Below are positions 62,641-64,000 of a DNA stretch of 64,000 nt, piece by piece. The notes below the pieces were generated by a model. That model was not told the origin of the DNA. It did no database searches and worked only from the letters and a program-made list of their open reading frames with translations. Position numbers and translations under genes: made by a program. This DNA comes from Phoronis australis (taxonomy: Eukaryota > Phoronida > Phoronidae), in the NCBI GenBank assembly GCA_002633005.1, contig NMRA01000343.1, positions 62,001-126,000 of the forward strand. The letters are read 5' to 3'. Position 1 is the stretch's first letter, and the number at the start of each line of letters is the position of its first letter.

Positions 62641-63132
62641 GCTTGATTACATCAGATTTTTCTGTTTGGTTTTCCGATTATTTTTTACCAATTTTCAATA
62701 CCTTATAAAAATTACTGTCAAGTACTCTTGAATTTCCTTCTGTTGTTTTGTATATCCGTGCTTTTATTATAATTCAAAAAAAACAGATCAGAAAAATGTC
62801 AACAGGTACATGACGTAAAGAGTTTCTCGTGGACGTTCCGATGTTACGCAATTTTTGGCGTTGCTGAGGCGACCGAATATTTTTTTCTCAGAATGATTAT
62901 TTTATGATCGTCGTATCACGCACACCATCCCCAATGATTTTTATTGAAATCCATCAACATTTGCAGATTTTGATAAAACAATGCCCAGTCTGACCTCAAT
63001 AAAACAGTACTGCTAAGTTATAACTCTGCATATGAAATGTTGTTAAAAAGCTTTATAATAAAACCGATACTGATGACAAATGATGACGACAATGACAAAA
63101 TGATGACAAATGACGATACATCTAAAACTACT

Positions 63133-63250
63133 TACCCAACCCTTCCAACCAGTAAACTCAGGCTCGGGAACAATTTCCTTTTGTACATAAGGATTAGGAA
63201 ACTTTTTCTCCGCACTCCCTTTCCCACTGTTTTTCATAAGTTTCTGGTAA
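63133..63250 (-). CDS. Candidate internal exon, unknown minus-strand gene
   Basis: An open frame reads YQKLMKNSGKGSAEKKFPNP, then YVQKEIVPEPEFTGWKGW, up to a good donor (TGG/GTAAGT at 63133/63132). Codon use and composition look like protein. A weak acceptor (ATGCATAG) or a start ATG lies upstream. I do not recognise the family. Confidence 0.35.
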
Positions 63251-63899
63251 CTATGCATAATTCCAGCTTGCAAAAATGTGAACAGGATGTACTTCTTTCT
63301 TTTCAGAGTGACAGAGTGAGATCAGGGTTGATCAGCAAAGTTTTATCAATAATTCAATTCTCTTCTTCTTGAGCAGAGAATGGTTTAAAGTTTAATGAAG
63401 CCATCACAGCGTGTGTCTTAATTAACCGCTTTCGTTTGGGCAGAAGAAGAAAACAATGTAGCAGGTGATTTCTTTTCTTTGAAAATGAATACTGAAAATG
63501 AACAATGTACCAGTTGTTTTGTCAACTGTGAAGAAATGTCAAGAGCATTTCAAAATAAACAGGGAACCGAGAAAACTATACAGCCCAAAAAACACACCGT
63601 TAGGAACTTGTACCGCAGACAGAAGAGATGGGCAAAATGATTAAAATTATTAAAATGCAGGGAAATGATATATATTTAGATATATCCATAATTCAGTCTA
63701 AACCATAGTAGTCAACATCAGGAAAAACCATAAGGTTATGAATAGAGACAAAGGCTGCTCTACTTTGTCACACCCATGGCCCAATCGTTGGAGAACCAGC
63801 GGGAAATGGATTCATTTTGTTCAACTTGTGTTCTTGACCAGAGTACCCACCTGCCCGTCAGTTTGTGATCAAGTGTATCGAACACAAAATAACATTCAG

Positions 63900-63945
63900 G
63901 GGTGGATCCAGGATTTTGAGTTGGGGGGGAGGGCCAGGGCACAGA
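63900..63945 (+). repeat. GGTGGATCCAGGATTTTG repeat remnant
   Basis: Followed by a G-rich run, as in the copies near 12684 and (inverted) 23690. It marks one dispersed SINE-like family. Confidence 0.45.
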
Positions 63946-64000
63946 AATAACCAGGATTTCACCACATGTGCGCAACCAGTCTAAAATGTAGGGATGTAGG

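Larger units (their letters stand above)
59972..64000. other. Upstream intergenic region
   Basis: It lies 5' of the WD40/EF-hand gene. Most of it is AT-rich with nothing recognisable. It contains a promoter-like cluster near 62.6 kb and two weak candidate minus-strand exons, listed separately. Confidence 0.55.

Noticed and set aside
1-64000. CRISPR arrays, operons, prokaryotic defence systems or bacterial insertion
   Set aside because: No direct-repeat/spacer pattern, no long uninterrupted bacterial-type ORFs and no ribosome binding sites; the whole window behaves as animal DNA.

Overview
The window is AT-rich animal nuclear DNA. Every recognisable protein is split into short exons with GT-AG splice sites and consistent reading phase. 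Introns are long and full of old transposons, tRNA-derived SINEs and simple repeats. Gene structure and repeat style suggest an invertebrate (deuterostome or lophotrochozoan), but the sequence alone does not settle the phylum. Exon models were built by hand from splice sites and phase.

Layout. (1) Positions 1-4313, plus strand: the last seven exons visible of an axonemal dynein heavy chain, best matched to DNAH2, ending at a clear stop. (2) 4314-6299: a tail-to-tail intergenic gap with a tRNA-like SINE. (3) 15091-6300, minus strand: an eight-exon gene for a secreted 441-residue protein of a family I do not recognise. Its first coding intron holds a ~1.7 kb transposon with ~157 bp terminal inverted repeats, carrying a broken THAP DNA-binding domain on one strand and a P2X7-type cysteine 'ballast' domain ORF on the other. 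(4) 15.1-25.2 kb: a gene-poor, repeat-rich stretch with three diverged copies of a hairpin-containing element, an 802 bp inverted-repeat element and SINE-like debris. (5) 59938-26947, minus strand: a complete 23-exon gene for a 1083-residue protein with two EF-hands and a long WD40 array, of the WDR49/WDR64/WDY family, with a possible alternative first exon at 56868-56665. (6) 59.97-64 kb: mostly intergenic, with a promoter-like cluster near 62.6 kb and one or two candidate exons of an unknown minus-strand gene.

How the parts relate. DNAH2 is an inner-arm axonemal dynein chain, and WDR49/WDY-type proteins are linked to sperm and cilia, so two likely ciliary genes flank the unknown secreted gene; whether they share regulation cannot be seen here. 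The most unusual items are the THAP/P2X7-ballast transposon, the unknown secreted gene, a 148 bp hairpin with perfect 71 bp arms in a WD40-gene intron, and the three-copy hairpin element.
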